This document shows, piece by piece, positions 51,701 through 60,203 of a stretch of 64,000 bases of DNA. The notes under the pieces were generated by a model. It had not been told where the DNA came from, searched no databases, and saw only the letters and a list, made by a program, of their open reading frames with translations. Numbering within the stretch: position 1 is the stretch's first letter; each line of letters begins with the position of its first letter. A program made the translations under genes and the position numbers. This DNA is from Cloacibacterium sp047601505 (GTDB lineage Bacteria > Bacteroidota > Bacteroidia > Flavobacteriales > Weeksellaceae): NCBI RefSeq assembly GCF_047601505.1, contig NZ_JASGJD010000001.1, positions 2,914,001-2,978,000 of the forward strand, read 5' to 3'.

Positions 51701-52721
51701 ACCATGCGTTTCCACTAGTAGCTGTTGTAGTTCCTATTAAAACATTATTTTTATATATTTCTATTGTTGCAGTTGTTACGGTAGAATAAGTTGCTTTTGT
51801 CCAACTTCCTGTTATGCTAGTTGCTTCTACAGAAAGTGGAGAAGTAACAGAAGGAGGATTTGTACATGGTAATGAAGAACATGTGCCATTTGCAATTTGG
51901 TCTGGAGTACATTGTGGTTGTTGACTTACATTGTTTCCAGGGTATGCATCAGAGGTAGGTCCGCATAAAGAAGATGAAGGCGCCATTACTGTTCCGGGCT
52001 GGAAACGAAGAGGCGTGCTTGTTGTTAAGGGTGTAGTAACACTAGTAAACCCTGCATAAGGAACGTAAAAATCTATAAAATAATCAGGATTACCATTATT
52101 AGTAGTTTGAGCTATAGAAGTTTGAACGAATTGCGGGTTTGTAGATAAATCACGAGTCCATATTTCATTACATGTAGTGCCGTTATTTACATCATATATA
52201 GAAATTTTGAAACCAGTCTGTACACTAATTTCGTATTCGTAACCAGGATTAGATGGTGTATAAGTAGGATCTTCTGGACCAAATTTTCCATCAGTATCTA
52301 TTAATGCACTAAAACCTTTTGCTCCTGCAACAATATTACCAAGTCTTAATCTGAAATAAATATTAGTTCCGTCTGAAAATGCATAAAAAGACCTTCCATT
52401 TGCATCTGGTACTAAATCGCTAAACCCTCCACTTGGACCTCTAGATAGATCTCCAAAAGGTTCTTGATATATTAGAGAAATAGGGTGGTAGTTTATTTCA
52501 CTGGCGGTTCCTAAATCTGTTGTGGTAAAACCACTAGTTGTTGCAGATGTATATCCATCTTGGTTAGGATCTAGGATTGCCGACTTTGAAGCTGGTGGAA
52601 TATTATTGGCACCATCTCTTATTATAAGACCTGGTGTTTGAGAAAAAACAAATCCGCTTATTAGCATAATAAGCAATATTATCTGTTTTTTCAGATAGAT
52701 AGTATAGTTTTTTGTTGTCAT
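48708..52721 (-). CDS. large secreted protein with thrombospondin type 3 repeats
   Basis: The protein has 1337 residues. The signal peptide (about 1-27) ends FVFSQ. Residues 30-270 resemble a secreted beta domain (LRLGNIVAGAKGFSALIDTD). The middle (about 280-830) is a row of Ig-like repeats very rich in Thr, Ser and Asn. Calcium-binding type 3 repeats lie near 836-864 (DSDGDGVPDVDDLDDDNDGI) and 1094-1115 (DTDGDGIPNILDTDSDGDGC). The end carries IAGMMFYDTTNDCL. No standard type IX sorting domain is obvious. Probably an adhesin or matrix protein on the cell surface. Confidence 0.75.
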   Translation of the reverse strand: MTTKNYTIYLKKQIILLIMLISGFVFSQTPGLIIRDGANNIPPASKSAILDPNQDGYTSATTSGFTTTDLGTASEINYHPISLIYQEPFGDLSRGPSGGFSDLVPDANGRSFYAFSDGTNIYFRLRLGNIVAGAKGFSALIDTDGKFGPEDPTYTPSNPGYEYEISVQTGFKISIYDVNNGTTCNEIWTRDLSTNPQFVQTSIAQTTNNGNPDYFIDFYVPYAGFTSVTTPLTTSTPLRFQPGTVMAPSSSLCGPTSDAYPGNNVSQQPQCTPDQIANGTCSSLPCTNPPSVTSPLSVEATSITGSWTKATYSTVTTATIEIYKNNVLIGTTTATSGNAWSFTTTALAANDIIYARASTTDASNCYKSNEVRVNASTCTISSPVTWTCINNKKIVISNVPANNTITIYKVGTTSPIATITPLSLTNVIYADGGISNSSDNSCSSGSSSLSNGSYYFTQVDNSTGCSYTSDIRSNCSTSTITISTTSINPTTTAINFTTSASAAVGTQFIFYRNMTPIATLTTTAIGTSFTFNTSGISIIAGDKFVIGGVGCFTASSIITATSTPCNITAPYISNTSNNITAGQSISGTSGYIGDTITIRNNSNDALIGTTTVSSNGTWTLATPTAVAGTTYYATVTTSCGVSTKSNIVTAIAATNSGRCGTINSPVNDNATTVTGTLGTAVSTTTVYLYLDDFLIGQTTTTTTSWSISVNTNATNKLYGGGVLKIGIKENTNAEVLCSNAVTIACSAPATPAISPTVYNVVEGGTKNIIVTNSSSGVLYTLETTTGIDASTSYFGNGGSLTITSAPILSTNGNSYKVTAINLSAPACNAQTAITINVASDSDGDGVPDVDDLDDDNDGILDTVECPPVTISLDQFKLLDATGETTTTTNFIVGDKMLRKNVATLAGVTYDAVATITNINVGSGNVGLTTGGAFAINNSFATSNSYFTYKLEFVKTGTVTNNTSTITPETLTNISIIMKDIDGNGTGSNFSDIVGYTTSSSPSITAGSLITNAGFVSGGPSAATYSFYRASAFVAGAASNTGGVVNATDTNTDYWLTLQYPSYNSNSFVFGITGNYSSSIGQRASFLDGAFSASSCDTDGDGIPNILDTDSDGDGCADAIEGSENVTYSQIHALDLPVSDTNYAYRGQIKVKYDGVTTGSPSQIISTSAAANGVPQLLNNAGNNLNTSTNPSNSVGVIDNTDGTADVGQGIGASQDNTVNSCKCYKTPSTDGNTYPTQHGITAFSRAGADNQNWPMVRQSGWTALEASTKGFVINRMPVSTSGGNTGEPVDGSNNAVITSPIAGMMFYDTTNDCLKINVDGTRSGWKCFNKQTCPDEN

Positions 52722-52801
52722 TTAAAATTTGTGTTTCAATAATTAGCTGTAGTTATAAGCTAACTAATAGTTTATAGAATTTTTGTGCTATTTTTATTTG
52801 G

Positions 52802-53422
52802 TTAAATAAAAACAGGTGGAGGGCGAGCAAATAAAGAATCATTTGCTTTTTTAGAATGATAAAAGAGATATAGAATGTTATCTTTAGTCTGGTAATTGAT
52901 TAAAACTATTTTCCAGCTATTTTCTGGTTTTAATAAAGAATCATTTCCATTGTTAGACCTGTTGGTGCATTGCTTTTGGAGTATGTTTGCTATTTCAAAA
53001 GAACTGCTAGATTCTGAATTCGTATTAATGAAAATGGCAGAATTTTTAATGTTTTCAAACTTCTTTAATGAATTGCTTTTGGCTTTTTTTGCAATATTTT
53101 TCTTCGTGTAAACCTTTTTTTTGTTTTGGTTAACATCATTTTTTGAGATTAAGAATTTTTCTTCTTGTGAGTAAGTTTTTGTAGATGAAGAAGTAATTAC
53201 AGTGATTTTATTGTCGGGATGTTCTGTAACAATAGTTGCACCTTCGGAGACATGAATGTTTTCTAAACCACTAATGGTTACTTGTTGCGAATAAATATAT
53301 GAAGAAAATAGTGAGGCAATAACAACTAATAAAACTGTAAATCTTTTTTGTATAGAAGATTTACAGTTTATAAGGCAATATAAAACTATTGCAACTATTA
53401 CAATGTAAGTGTATTCATTCAA
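52802..53422 (-). CDS. exported protein with C-terminal RPPP motif, second copy
   Basis: The protein has 206 residues. There is no in-frame ATG; TTG at 53422 is the likely start and fits the promoter 26 bp upstream. Two hydrophobic stretches (about 5-20 and 28-45, the second ending YIYSQ) precede a short beta part (VTISGLENIHVSEGATIV), a basic middle (KKVYTKKNIAKKAKSNSLKK) and the end SLFARPPPVFI. Same layout as the gene at 7380. It starts the cluster with the 1337-residue protein. Confidence 0.65.
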   Translation of the reverse strand: MNEYTYIVIVAIVLYCLINCKSSIQKRFTVLLVVIASLFSSYIYSQQVTISGLENIHVSEGATIVTEHPDNKITVITSSSTKTYSQEEKFLISKNDVNQNKKKVYTKKNIAKKAKSNSLKKFENIKNSAIFINTNSESSSSFEIANILQKQCTNRSNNGNDSLLKPENSWKIVLINYQTKDNILYLFYHSKKANDSLFARPPPVFI

Positions 53423-53447
53423 TCCTATTTGTGTTTCTAGACTTCAG

Positions 53448-53475
53448 CAAAAATAAAAAAAAAAGTTATAAACAA
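53448..53475 (-). promoter_or_regulatory. promoter of the second RPPP cluster
   Basis: On the minus strand TTG (53475-53473), 17 bp, then TATTTTTG (53455-53448). Same 17-bp spacing as the invertible promoter. No inverted sites flank it. Confidence 0.6.
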
Positions 53476-53690
53476 CTGAAAATCTTAACTTTATTTCATA
53501 TAAATTCTATTTATTAAAATATACATAATCTATTTTTTCAGTAATTTAGATGATTTTTTATTTAGTAGATTGATAAACCTTAAATTTATTAACGTTTTTT
53601 TCTTTTAAAAAAAAGATTTTTCATGTAATTATTTTAAGAATATTGTTAAAAATAAGGCTTCTCAAATAAGATATAAAAATATTAGCAAAA

Positions 53691-53704
53691 ACCCGTTGTG
53701 CATT
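53691..53704 (+). repeat. lone IS982-type end
   Basis: ACCCGTTGTGCATT, identical to the start of the IS982 remnant at 42604, but no transposase follows within the next kilobase. Confidence 0.6.
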
Positions 53705-53810
53705 TTAATAATACTTACTTTTAAGTTATTGAGGGAGAACATTTATTTATAATAACCATATGCAATAAGTAAAACTAGTTATTAAAACGTATAGTTTTAT
53801 CCTAACTTCC

Positions 53811-54064
53811 TTAACCCTCTTTCTTTTGCAGAACATTTCTCAAAGCTAACATATCCTCGCTTACTTTCTTATCCATTATTTTTGCATAGTGTTGTGTAGT
53901 TCTGATATTCTTATGTCCCAACATTTTACTTACACTTTCGATCGGAACTCCATTAGACAAGGTAATTATGATTGCAAAGGTATGTCTTGCGATATGATAG
54001 GTTAATTCTGTATTGATGTCAAATGCTTGAAGAATATTTTTTTTAGTTTGAAAGATATTTCTTT
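53811..54064 (-). pseudogene. C-terminal fragment of a second tyrosine recombinase
   Basis: About 84 codons in frame, TELTYHIARHTFAIIITLSN (HxxR), then KMLGHKNIRTTQHYAKIMDK with His and Tyr, ending RNVLQKKEG. It is clearly homologous to the last 85 residues of the complete gene at 54066-55289 but diverged from it. It begins right where that gene stops. The result of an older insertion at the same place, or of recombination between two integrases. Confidence 0.8.
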
Positions 54065-54065
54065 A

Positions 54066-55289
54066 TTATCCTGCTTTATTGTTTTCCATTAATACATTTC
54101 TTAAAGCCGAGATGTCTTCTCCTATTTTTTTGTCCTGTATTTTAGCATAATGTTGGGTCATTCTAATATTAGTGTGTCCAAGCATCTTGCTGACTGTTTC
54201 TAAAGGAACACCATTATTAAGCGTAATTGTTGTAGCGAATGTATGTCTGGCAGTATGAAAAGTAATATCAAAATCAATTTCACATAACGCCCCAATCTCT
54301 TTTAGATATTCGTTCATCTTTTGATTGCTCAATACCGGTAGAACTGTATTCTCATTCAAGCATTTTTGATGATTCCCATATTTTGTTAAGATTTCATGTG
54401 CTTCAGATAACAAGGGAATACTAGCTTCAATTTTTGTTTTCGCTCTTTTCGTTTTTATCCATAATCCTCCGTCAATACCTACACTGATTTTTTGTTTTGT
54501 AAGATTTTTCACATCCACATAGGCTAAACCTGTATAGCAGCAGAAAACAAAAATATCCCTCACAATGCTTAAGCGCTCAGAAATAAAGTTTTTTGATTGA
54601 ATGTCTTTTAACTGTTGAGGGGTCAAAAACCGGACATCTACTTTTTCTATTTTAGACTTATATCCTATAAAAGGATTTTTACTCATCCATTCATTATTCA
54701 GACAGATATTGATTATCTTCTGAAAATTCTTGATGTATTTTACTGCAGAATTATTTGAACAATTCCTAACTGTTCGTAGATAAAACTCATAATCGGCAAC
54801 AAATGCAGGGTTAACATCGCAGACATTAATATCCGAAAGATTAAATTTCCATTTCAAAAATGACTGAGTATGCCTCAATGAGGTTTCATATCTTTCCCAA
54901 GTGCCCTTGGAAAATTCTTTTCCTATCAACTCTTTCATCTTTGAATTATGGTCTTTAAACGTTTCTATAAGGGTAACTTTTCTTTCCTCTATTTTTAGAT
55001 ACTTGTTTCGTAAGCTTTCGCAGGTAATCTCTTTGCCAGTATTGAAAAGGGCTGTATAACATTCAAATATCTTAGACCGGATTCCTTCCAATAATGCGTT
55101 CAATTGTTTAGCATTGGGAGTATTGCCAGCTACTTTTCCCGATTTTATACCCCATTGTGAGGTATTAATGGTCTGACCTGTAGAAATTTCAGTTCTTTTA
55201 CCTGAAACTGTGATCCGTAAATAGATTGTAGAAGCTTTAGGATTGTTTTTGACTTTTTTGGCATAGAAAAGGACATTGTAAGTTTCCAT
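54066..55289 (-). CDS. tyrosine recombinase, IntDOT-like integrase
   Basis: The protein has 407 residues. An N-terminal arm-binding domain (VLFYAKKVKNNPKASTIYLR) and a SAM-like domain (about 110-205) precede the catalytic domain: CYTGLAYVDVKNLTK (near 251-265), where the first catalytic Arg is missing as in IntDOT of Bacteroides conjugative transposons, then TFHTARHTFA (HxxR) and MLGHTNIRMTQHYAK with the Tyr. Between its start and the tRNA-like piece at 55531 lie three copies of TACTCAC, possible arm sites. I infer that it served an element inserted at that tRNA end. Confidence 0.9.
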   Translation of the reverse strand: METYNVLFYAKKVKNNPKASTIYLRITVSGKRTEISTGQTINTSQWGIKSGKVAGNTPNAKQLNALLEGIRSKIFECYTALFNTGKEITCESLRNKYLKIEERKVTLIETFKDHNSKMKELIGKEFSKGTWERYETSLRHTQSFLKWKFNLSDINVCDVNPAFVADYEFYLRTVRNCSNNSAVKYIKNFQKIINICLNNEWMSKNPFIGYKSKIEKVDVRFLTPQQLKDIQSKNFISERLSIVRDIFVFCCYTGLAYVDVKNLTKQKISVGIDGGLWIKTKRAKTKIEASIPLLSEAHEILTKYGNHQKCLNENTVLPVLSNQKMNEYLKEIGALCEIDFDITFHTARHTFATTITLNNGVPLETVSKMLGHTNIRMTQHYAKIQDKKIGEDISALRNVLMENNKAG

Positions 55290-55381
55290 AACTTTAGATT
55301 TTTAAGATTGTTAAATGTATTTGCGAATCTTAAAGCCTACAAGATATTCAGTCGATGAACAGGCTGTTTGCCTGATATTCG

Positions 55382-55425
55382 GTGAGTAGACAACCGATAT
55401 TTTTTGTACTCACCAAAGTACTCAC
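55382..55425. repeat. possible integrase arm sites
   Basis: GTACTCAC occurs at 55406-55413 and 55418-55425, and inverted GTGAGTA at 55382-55388. GATATTCAG and GATATTCGG lie just to the left. Position between integrase and att-like site fits arm-type binding sites. Confidence 0.4.
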
Positions 55426-55463
55426 TTTCGATTTGTAATATTTTGATATATTTTGAAACCCCT

Positions 55464-55517
55464 AAACAACATTAAAAGCCTTTAAATACTAAGATTTAAA
55501 GGCTTTTAATGTTGTTT
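55464..55517. terminator. 24-bp perfect hairpin next to the att-like site
   Basis: AAACAACATTAAAAGCC and TTTAAAT (55464-55487) pair perfectly with 55494-55517 around six bases. It could be the terminator of the tRNA gene that once stood at 55531, read on the minus strand. Confidence 0.6.
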
Positions 55518-55530
55518 GTTTCTACAACCA

Positions 55531-55547
55531 GCGGAGAGTGAGGGATT
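55531..55547 (-). repeat. 17-bp copy of a tRNA 3' end (probable att site)
   Basis: On the minus strand AATCCCTCACTCTCCGC, which looks like the T-arm to discriminator end of a tRNA-Ser. The rest of a tRNA is absent to the right. This is what an integrative element leaves at its far end. Confidence 0.55.
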
Positions 55548-56036
55548 TTGTAACCTCCCTTCATCTCTTTATTGATAAGCTTTTTACTGTAGCATCTTCT
55601 GAAAGGACCTAAATAGGTCACCTGCAAAAAAGTGGTAAAATCCTAATTTAAATTTTACCTAGTAAAACTAAAAATTTCTGCTCAAATATGCAAGTAAAAA
55701 GGCTAAAATTTGAACAGATTTTTTAGAGTTAAAACCTAGAATTTAATCCTTCTCTTTTGTTTCTTATATTTCTCAGTTGAAATTTCTCTAAAAGAAAACG
55801 AAGAAAAAAAAAGAAAAAAAAGAAAGCCTTTTGAAAATGAGCGTGGCATTCTGACAAGGTTTTTTGGAAAAAGTTTTTGCGTAGATTTTTATACGTAAAA
55901 ACTATTTCTGAAAATCCGAAGGGCTTGACCTTGACAGAATTTAGAAGGTGTACTTGGGAGCGAATTATCTTTGATTTCTGTTTTTATTTTGTGTCATTAC
56001 TTTTTATTTATTATGTGGAATTATGTACAGTAAATT
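55548..56036. other. non-coding stretch before mcrC
   Basis: No ORF that I can support. It is A/T-rich with purine runs near 55790-55830. I see no promoter for a plus-strand gene and no strong hairpin. Probably element border sequence. Confidence 0.4.
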
Positions 56037-57281
56037 CTAATCCTTAATTATATCTACAATTTTACTCCCAATAAAATCATCTAATTGCCCAAAAGAATTT
56101 AATACTGAAATTTTTCCCAAACCACATTGATGATGTTCATTTTTTGTAATTTTTTCAAAACCATAAAAACTCTCTAAACTATTCTCATTCGAAGGATACA
56201 ACAAAAGAGACCTTTTACCTGTCCAATACTCATTATAAACGTACATCTGTCTCAAATCGTGTGTCGAGGGTTTTGACTGATCAATATTCTTCCATTTGGT
56301 GTCAATAATTAAAACAACCTCGCCATTCTTTTTCAAAACAATATCAGGGCGAATCGTAACTCCGTTCCAAAACGCTTTCGAATCCTGCCCATAAACTTCA
56401 ATACCATTATTTCTTTTCTGTGCAGCTTGCTTTAATTTTATCAAAACATATTCCTCCCAAAGACTGTTCATATCAAAAAGCAATGCTAACATTTTTTCTG
56501 AACCGCTTGATATATTAGGAGCATAGTTTAGTATAATTAGTCTTGCAATAGATATAGCTGTTTCGTAAGATGCTGTCTTTCTCGATTTGGAAATTTTACT
56601 GAAAGTATTTTCATTAGCATTAATAGTTTTTACTTCCGGAAAATCGAGTTGTACCGTTTTGCATCGGCTGTACAGATAACTACCTTTTGAAAGGTGCTCA
56701 ATAATATCCAATGCTTGACCCAAAATCTGATGTATCAAATGGTCTTTGTCATACACCTCATGTGTCGTGCAAAAACTTTCTTTATGAACTAAATTTTTAT
56801 TGATATGACTAGCAAATTCAAGCTTCCCTTTCAAAGCTTTCACATTGCCAGTTTGTTTATAATATTGTTTTATTAAGCCTTGATGAATTAATAATTGTAC
56901 CTCACTCAAAAACCATTCAAAATAAATATCCAAAAGATGAATGGATTGTCTGGAAACATTTGCATGACCTATTTGCTGAATCTTCAGCCGTTTGGTTACT
57001 TTCAACATTTCTATCAAAACCTTTTGCCAGTTGGTTTTGTTTGCCGAAGTTTCAAATTCATATCGATCTACTTTAGGTAGAATTTCTATCGTTAAACCAT
57101 CCACCTGAATCACACCTACGAATTGTTTGAAGACCACGCCATTGTGTTTTAAATCAAAATATTGGTAATTGTGCAGAGCATTGAGTTTTGATAATGCTTC
57201 AAAATGCCGCTTCTCAAAACCACTTTCTCCAATAGCCAGAAAACTATGCTCGAAAACCTGTATAGAATTTCGTCTCAACAT
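56037..57281 (-). CDS. mcrC: McrC, nuclease subunit of the McrBC restriction system
   Basis: The protein has 414 residues. The N-terminal part contacts McrB. The C-terminal PD-(D/E)xK nuclease has GVTIRPDIVLKKNGEVVLII (Asp near 312) followed by DTKWKNI (Asp and Lys near 323-325). It cuts DNA with modified cytosine when driven by McrB. It starts 2 bp after the mcrB stop, so the two are translationally coupled. Confidence 0.9.
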   Translation of the reverse strand: MLRRNSIQVFEHSFLAIGESGFEKRHFEALSKLNALHNYQYFDLKHNGVVFKQFVGVIQVDGLTIEILPKVDRYEFETSANKTNWQKVLIEMLKVTKRLKIQQIGHANVSRQSIHLLDIYFEWFLSEVQLLIHQGLIKQYYKQTGNVKALKGKLEFASHINKNLVHKESFCTTHEVYDKDHLIHQILGQALDIIEHLSKGSYLYSRCKTVQLDFPEVKTINANENTFSKISKSRKTASYETAISIARLIILNYAPNISSGSEKMLALLFDMNSLWEEYVLIKLKQAAQKRNNGIEVYGQDSKAFWNGVTIRPDIVLKKNGEVVLIIDTKWKNIDQSKPSTHDLRQMYVYNEYWTGKRSLLLYPSNENSLESFYGFEKITKNEHHQCGLGKISVLNSFGQLDDFIGSKIVDIIKD

Positions 57282-57283
57282 TA

Positions 57284-60136
57284 TTAAGCTAATAATAATT
57301 CTAAAGCATTATTAAACTCAACTTCTTCAAAAGGAATAAGTTCATAGGATTTTATGATTTCAATTTCGTTTCTCGTCTCAAAATCTGCAAATACACTCTT
57401 ATGAGAGAACTTAGAAATTTCTTTTTCTCTTACAAAACCTCTTCCTAAAATCAATCCCATTTTTCCAAAATCATTGTAAAAATATTCCTGTAACAAAGGA
57501 ATAATCTCGTTTTTAAAAGAAGCTCGAAAATTATCTTTGATAAAATAAGAATGCCCCAAAGTATAATTTTTATCCAACAGCAACTCTACCCTTTCATTAA
57601 TCTTCTGCATAATTTGAACTCTTGGAAAATCTAAAAAATCCGTTTTTTCAACCACTCCTATATCTGGCATCATTTCTATAAAACTAAAACGTCTTCTTAA
57701 GGCTGTATCAAGAGCTTCCACACTTCTGTCCGCAGTATTCATCGTTCCGATGATATAGAGATTTGATGGAACACCAAATTCTTTTTTACTGTAAGGCAGT
57801 GTCACTTTTAATTCTTCCTCATTGCCAAGACGTTTGCCTTCTTCTATCAGAGTAATAAGTTCTCCAAAAATTTGGGAAACATTTCCTCGGTTTATTTCGT
57901 CGATGATGAGAACATAATTTTTAATTTGTTCATTATTTCCAGTATTTGCATCATCTTTCTGATATTCAGATAATTTAAAATGCGATTTCATATACTGAAC
58001 AATATCAAGCATATCCTTTTGAAATGCACCTGATGGTCTGGCTTGCTTATCTTGATAAGCATCCTTAATATTTTGTTTTGTAATAGTAAAAGTATATTGA
58101 GACGGCGAATTTAAAGATGAATATTTTAATGACTCTTTAGTAGATAAACCATATTCCCAAGAACCTATTTTTAATAATTTTTCATCAGCAATATGCGCTT
58201 TAACCGATTCAATAAGTTTCTCCCAACTCTCATCAAAATTATCAATAATGCTATTTTTGCTTATTTCTACAGCTGATTTACAAATCTCTTTAAAGATTCC
58301 GTTTTGGATTTCATAAGTCAAATCACCTTCACCTTCATTCATAATGGGTTTTATCCCTTCAATAAAATCCTCATAAGACATGCTTTGATGAAAAGTTGTG
58401 AAAACAATTTGCCCCGCTTCTACCAAACGAGCATATTCTTGGTTTAAAATATCTCTGTTTTGGTTTAAATCAAAAGAAGGATTGGTTATACTGATGGCTT
58501 TGTTGATGGTATTGTAGGTTTTCCCTGTTCCGGGAGGACCGTAGAGGATTTGGTTGAGAGGCAATTTCATACTAGATAATTTCTTAATTTCATTTGTATT
58601 ATTAATTAAACTCAATAGATTGTAATATTCTTCTTCTGAAGATTTAAAATTAGTTCCTTGAAGTCCAACATTCATATTAGAAAACCAGGAATATTTTTCT
58701 AATTTTATTTTTAGGATTGGACGATTGTAACAATTAAAATCTATTTCAATAGAAACTCTATATTCATCTTTATTAGGTTGGACTTTGTAGTATTGGAGGT
58801 CATCTTCAATATCCAAACTTGGAAGCGACACAATTGTTGCCAAAGCATAAACACCTGCATATTGTCCTGTTAACCAAATTATAGCTTTATCGCCTATTTT
58901 GATATTTTCACGATGACTATTAACCTTCCAAGAGTTAACTGCATTATCTCTCAAAGCTGTTGAAAGAAAGTAATTCTTAGGATTACATTGGAAAACCCAA
59001 TAATTCATAGCTTCACTTTTTGAATCATTAACTACTTTTTCTAAGATGAGTGTTCTAAATTCTTTATCAAAAGCCATTCTTTCAAAAAACTCGCTATTGA
59101 ATTTATAATAACCAGATTTATTTGTCTTCTCCAGTTCATTACCAATAGCCGAAGCTATCAAATCAAAATTCTTATCGATCAGATTAAAATCATCGGAATC
59201 ATTAAGAAACTTATTAGCTTCTGAATTGAAAATCTCTATGCTCTGTCCAAATTTTTCGTTTGCTATTGCTCTATACCTGTTGAGTTTATTTTTAGATTTC
59301 AGACACCATACATACTTTTGCCCAACCGTAAAATTGAGTTGCTTTTCAGACTCGTTAAATACAACACGATAATCCTTTTTCTGAAGATTAAATCTTTCAA
59401 TGAGTTTATCCAAAATTTGATAATATTTCAATAGCTCATTTTTTGAAAAATGCAGTAAGCTTCCATCATATATACCATCCAAATCCAATCGATAGCCTAC
59501 ATAAAGAATATTCTGAATCATCAGATTGGTATCATCCCAGTTAGGTGTTGCATAGAAACTGCGATAGTGTTCTACAAAATCTTTTCTTTCTTTTACAACT
59601 TTCTTGAAATCTGGTAACAGACTTAATAACTTTAGATAGTTTTTTTTCTCTCGAAAATCTCCAACTAAATTAAACTCCTTTGCCAATCTGCCATAAAAAC
59701 TGAACATATAGAAGATATACTTTTCCGGATATCGGAAGCCCAGATAAACACTTACTGTTCGCTCATCTTGCTGGGCATTTAAATTCTCTCGGTTCAGTTG
59801 ACTTTTCAGTTGGTCTAACAGTTCATCTGCTTTACTTTGAAAATTACTGATTCGAACCTCAAGATCTATATTCTCATCATACAAATCACGAAACATCATT
59901 CTTGTAATCTCTGGAAAATGCTCTGCACATTTATCAATGAAACCCCAAGAGTTCTGATAAAAAAGATTTTCTCGTTTGGCAAAAGCAGTTCTAAACATTG
60001 TATGAAAATCAGAACTCTCTAGAATCCAATTGGATTGGAAATGGTTAATTGCATCATACTTGTAACCTTCATTGGGATTGCCGATGACGTCAGTTATATT
60101 TAAAAAGCGATCTATTAAGATATTGTAATCTATCAT
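57284..60136 (-). CDS. mcrB: McrB GTPase/AAA motor with EVE modified-base reader
   Basis: The protein has 950 residues. An N-terminal helical part (1-370) of unknown type is followed by an EVE (YTH-like) domain (about 380-480: YWVFQCNPKNYFL, then RENIKIGDKAIIWLTGQYAG). EVE domains read modified cytosine. The AAA motor has YGPPGTGKTYNTI (near 530), LIIDEINRGNVSQIFGE (near 745) and MNTADRSVEALDTALRRRF, the McrB hallmark. With McrC it forms a type IV restriction system against phage with modified DNA. The EVE domain replaces the DUF3578 reader of E. coli McrB. Confidence 0.9.
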   Translation of the reverse strand: MIDYNILIDRFLNITDVIGNPNEGYKYDAINHFQSNWILESSDFHTMFRTAFAKRENLFYQNSWGFIDKCAEHFPEITRMMFRDLYDENIDLEVRISNFQSKADELLDQLKSQLNRENLNAQQDERTVSVYLGFRYPEKYIFYMFSFYGRLAKEFNLVGDFREKKNYLKLLSLLPDFKKVVKERKDFVEHYRSFYATPNWDDTNLMIQNILYVGYRLDLDGIYDGSLLHFSKNELLKYYQILDKLIERFNLQKKDYRVVFNESEKQLNFTVGQKYVWCLKSKNKLNRYRAIANEKFGQSIEIFNSEANKFLNDSDDFNLIDKNFDLIASAIGNELEKTNKSGYYKFNSEFFERMAFDKEFRTLILEKVVNDSKSEAMNYWVFQCNPKNYFLSTALRDNAVNSWKVNSHRENIKIGDKAIIWLTGQYAGVYALATIVSLPSLDIEDDLQYYKVQPNKDEYRVSIEIDFNCYNRPILKIKLEKYSWFSNMNVGLQGTNFKSSEEEYYNLLSLINNTNEIKKLSSMKLPLNQILYGPPGTGKTYNTINKAISITNPSFDLNQNRDILNQEYARLVEAGQIVFTTFHQSMSYEDFIEGIKPIMNEGEGDLTYEIQNGIFKEICKSAVEISKNSIIDNFDESWEKLIESVKAHIADEKLLKIGSWEYGLSTKESLKYSSLNSPSQYTFTITKQNIKDAYQDKQARPSGAFQKDMLDIVQYMKSHFKLSEYQKDDANTGNNEQIKNYVLIIDEINRGNVSQIFGELITLIEEGKRLGNEEELKVTLPYSKKEFGVPSNLYIIGTMNTADRSVEALDTALRRRFSFIEMMPDIGVVEKTDFLDFPRVQIMQKINERVELLLDKNYTLGHSYFIKDNFRASFKNEIIPLLQEYFYNDFGKMGLILGRGFVREKEISKFSHKSVFADFETRNEIEIIKSYELIPFEEVEFNNALELLLA

Positions 60137-60203
60137 TTGCTTTAATAATGTAGCCTTGACAAGGATTAGGCTTTATTTTAATTGAATTAATTTATTTTAA
60201 ATC

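Noticed and set aside
38263..55531. One single element from tRNA-Leu to the tRNA-Ser-like piece
   Set aside because: The two tRNA ends differ, so they cannot be the two att copies of one element. The region is more likely several layered insertions.
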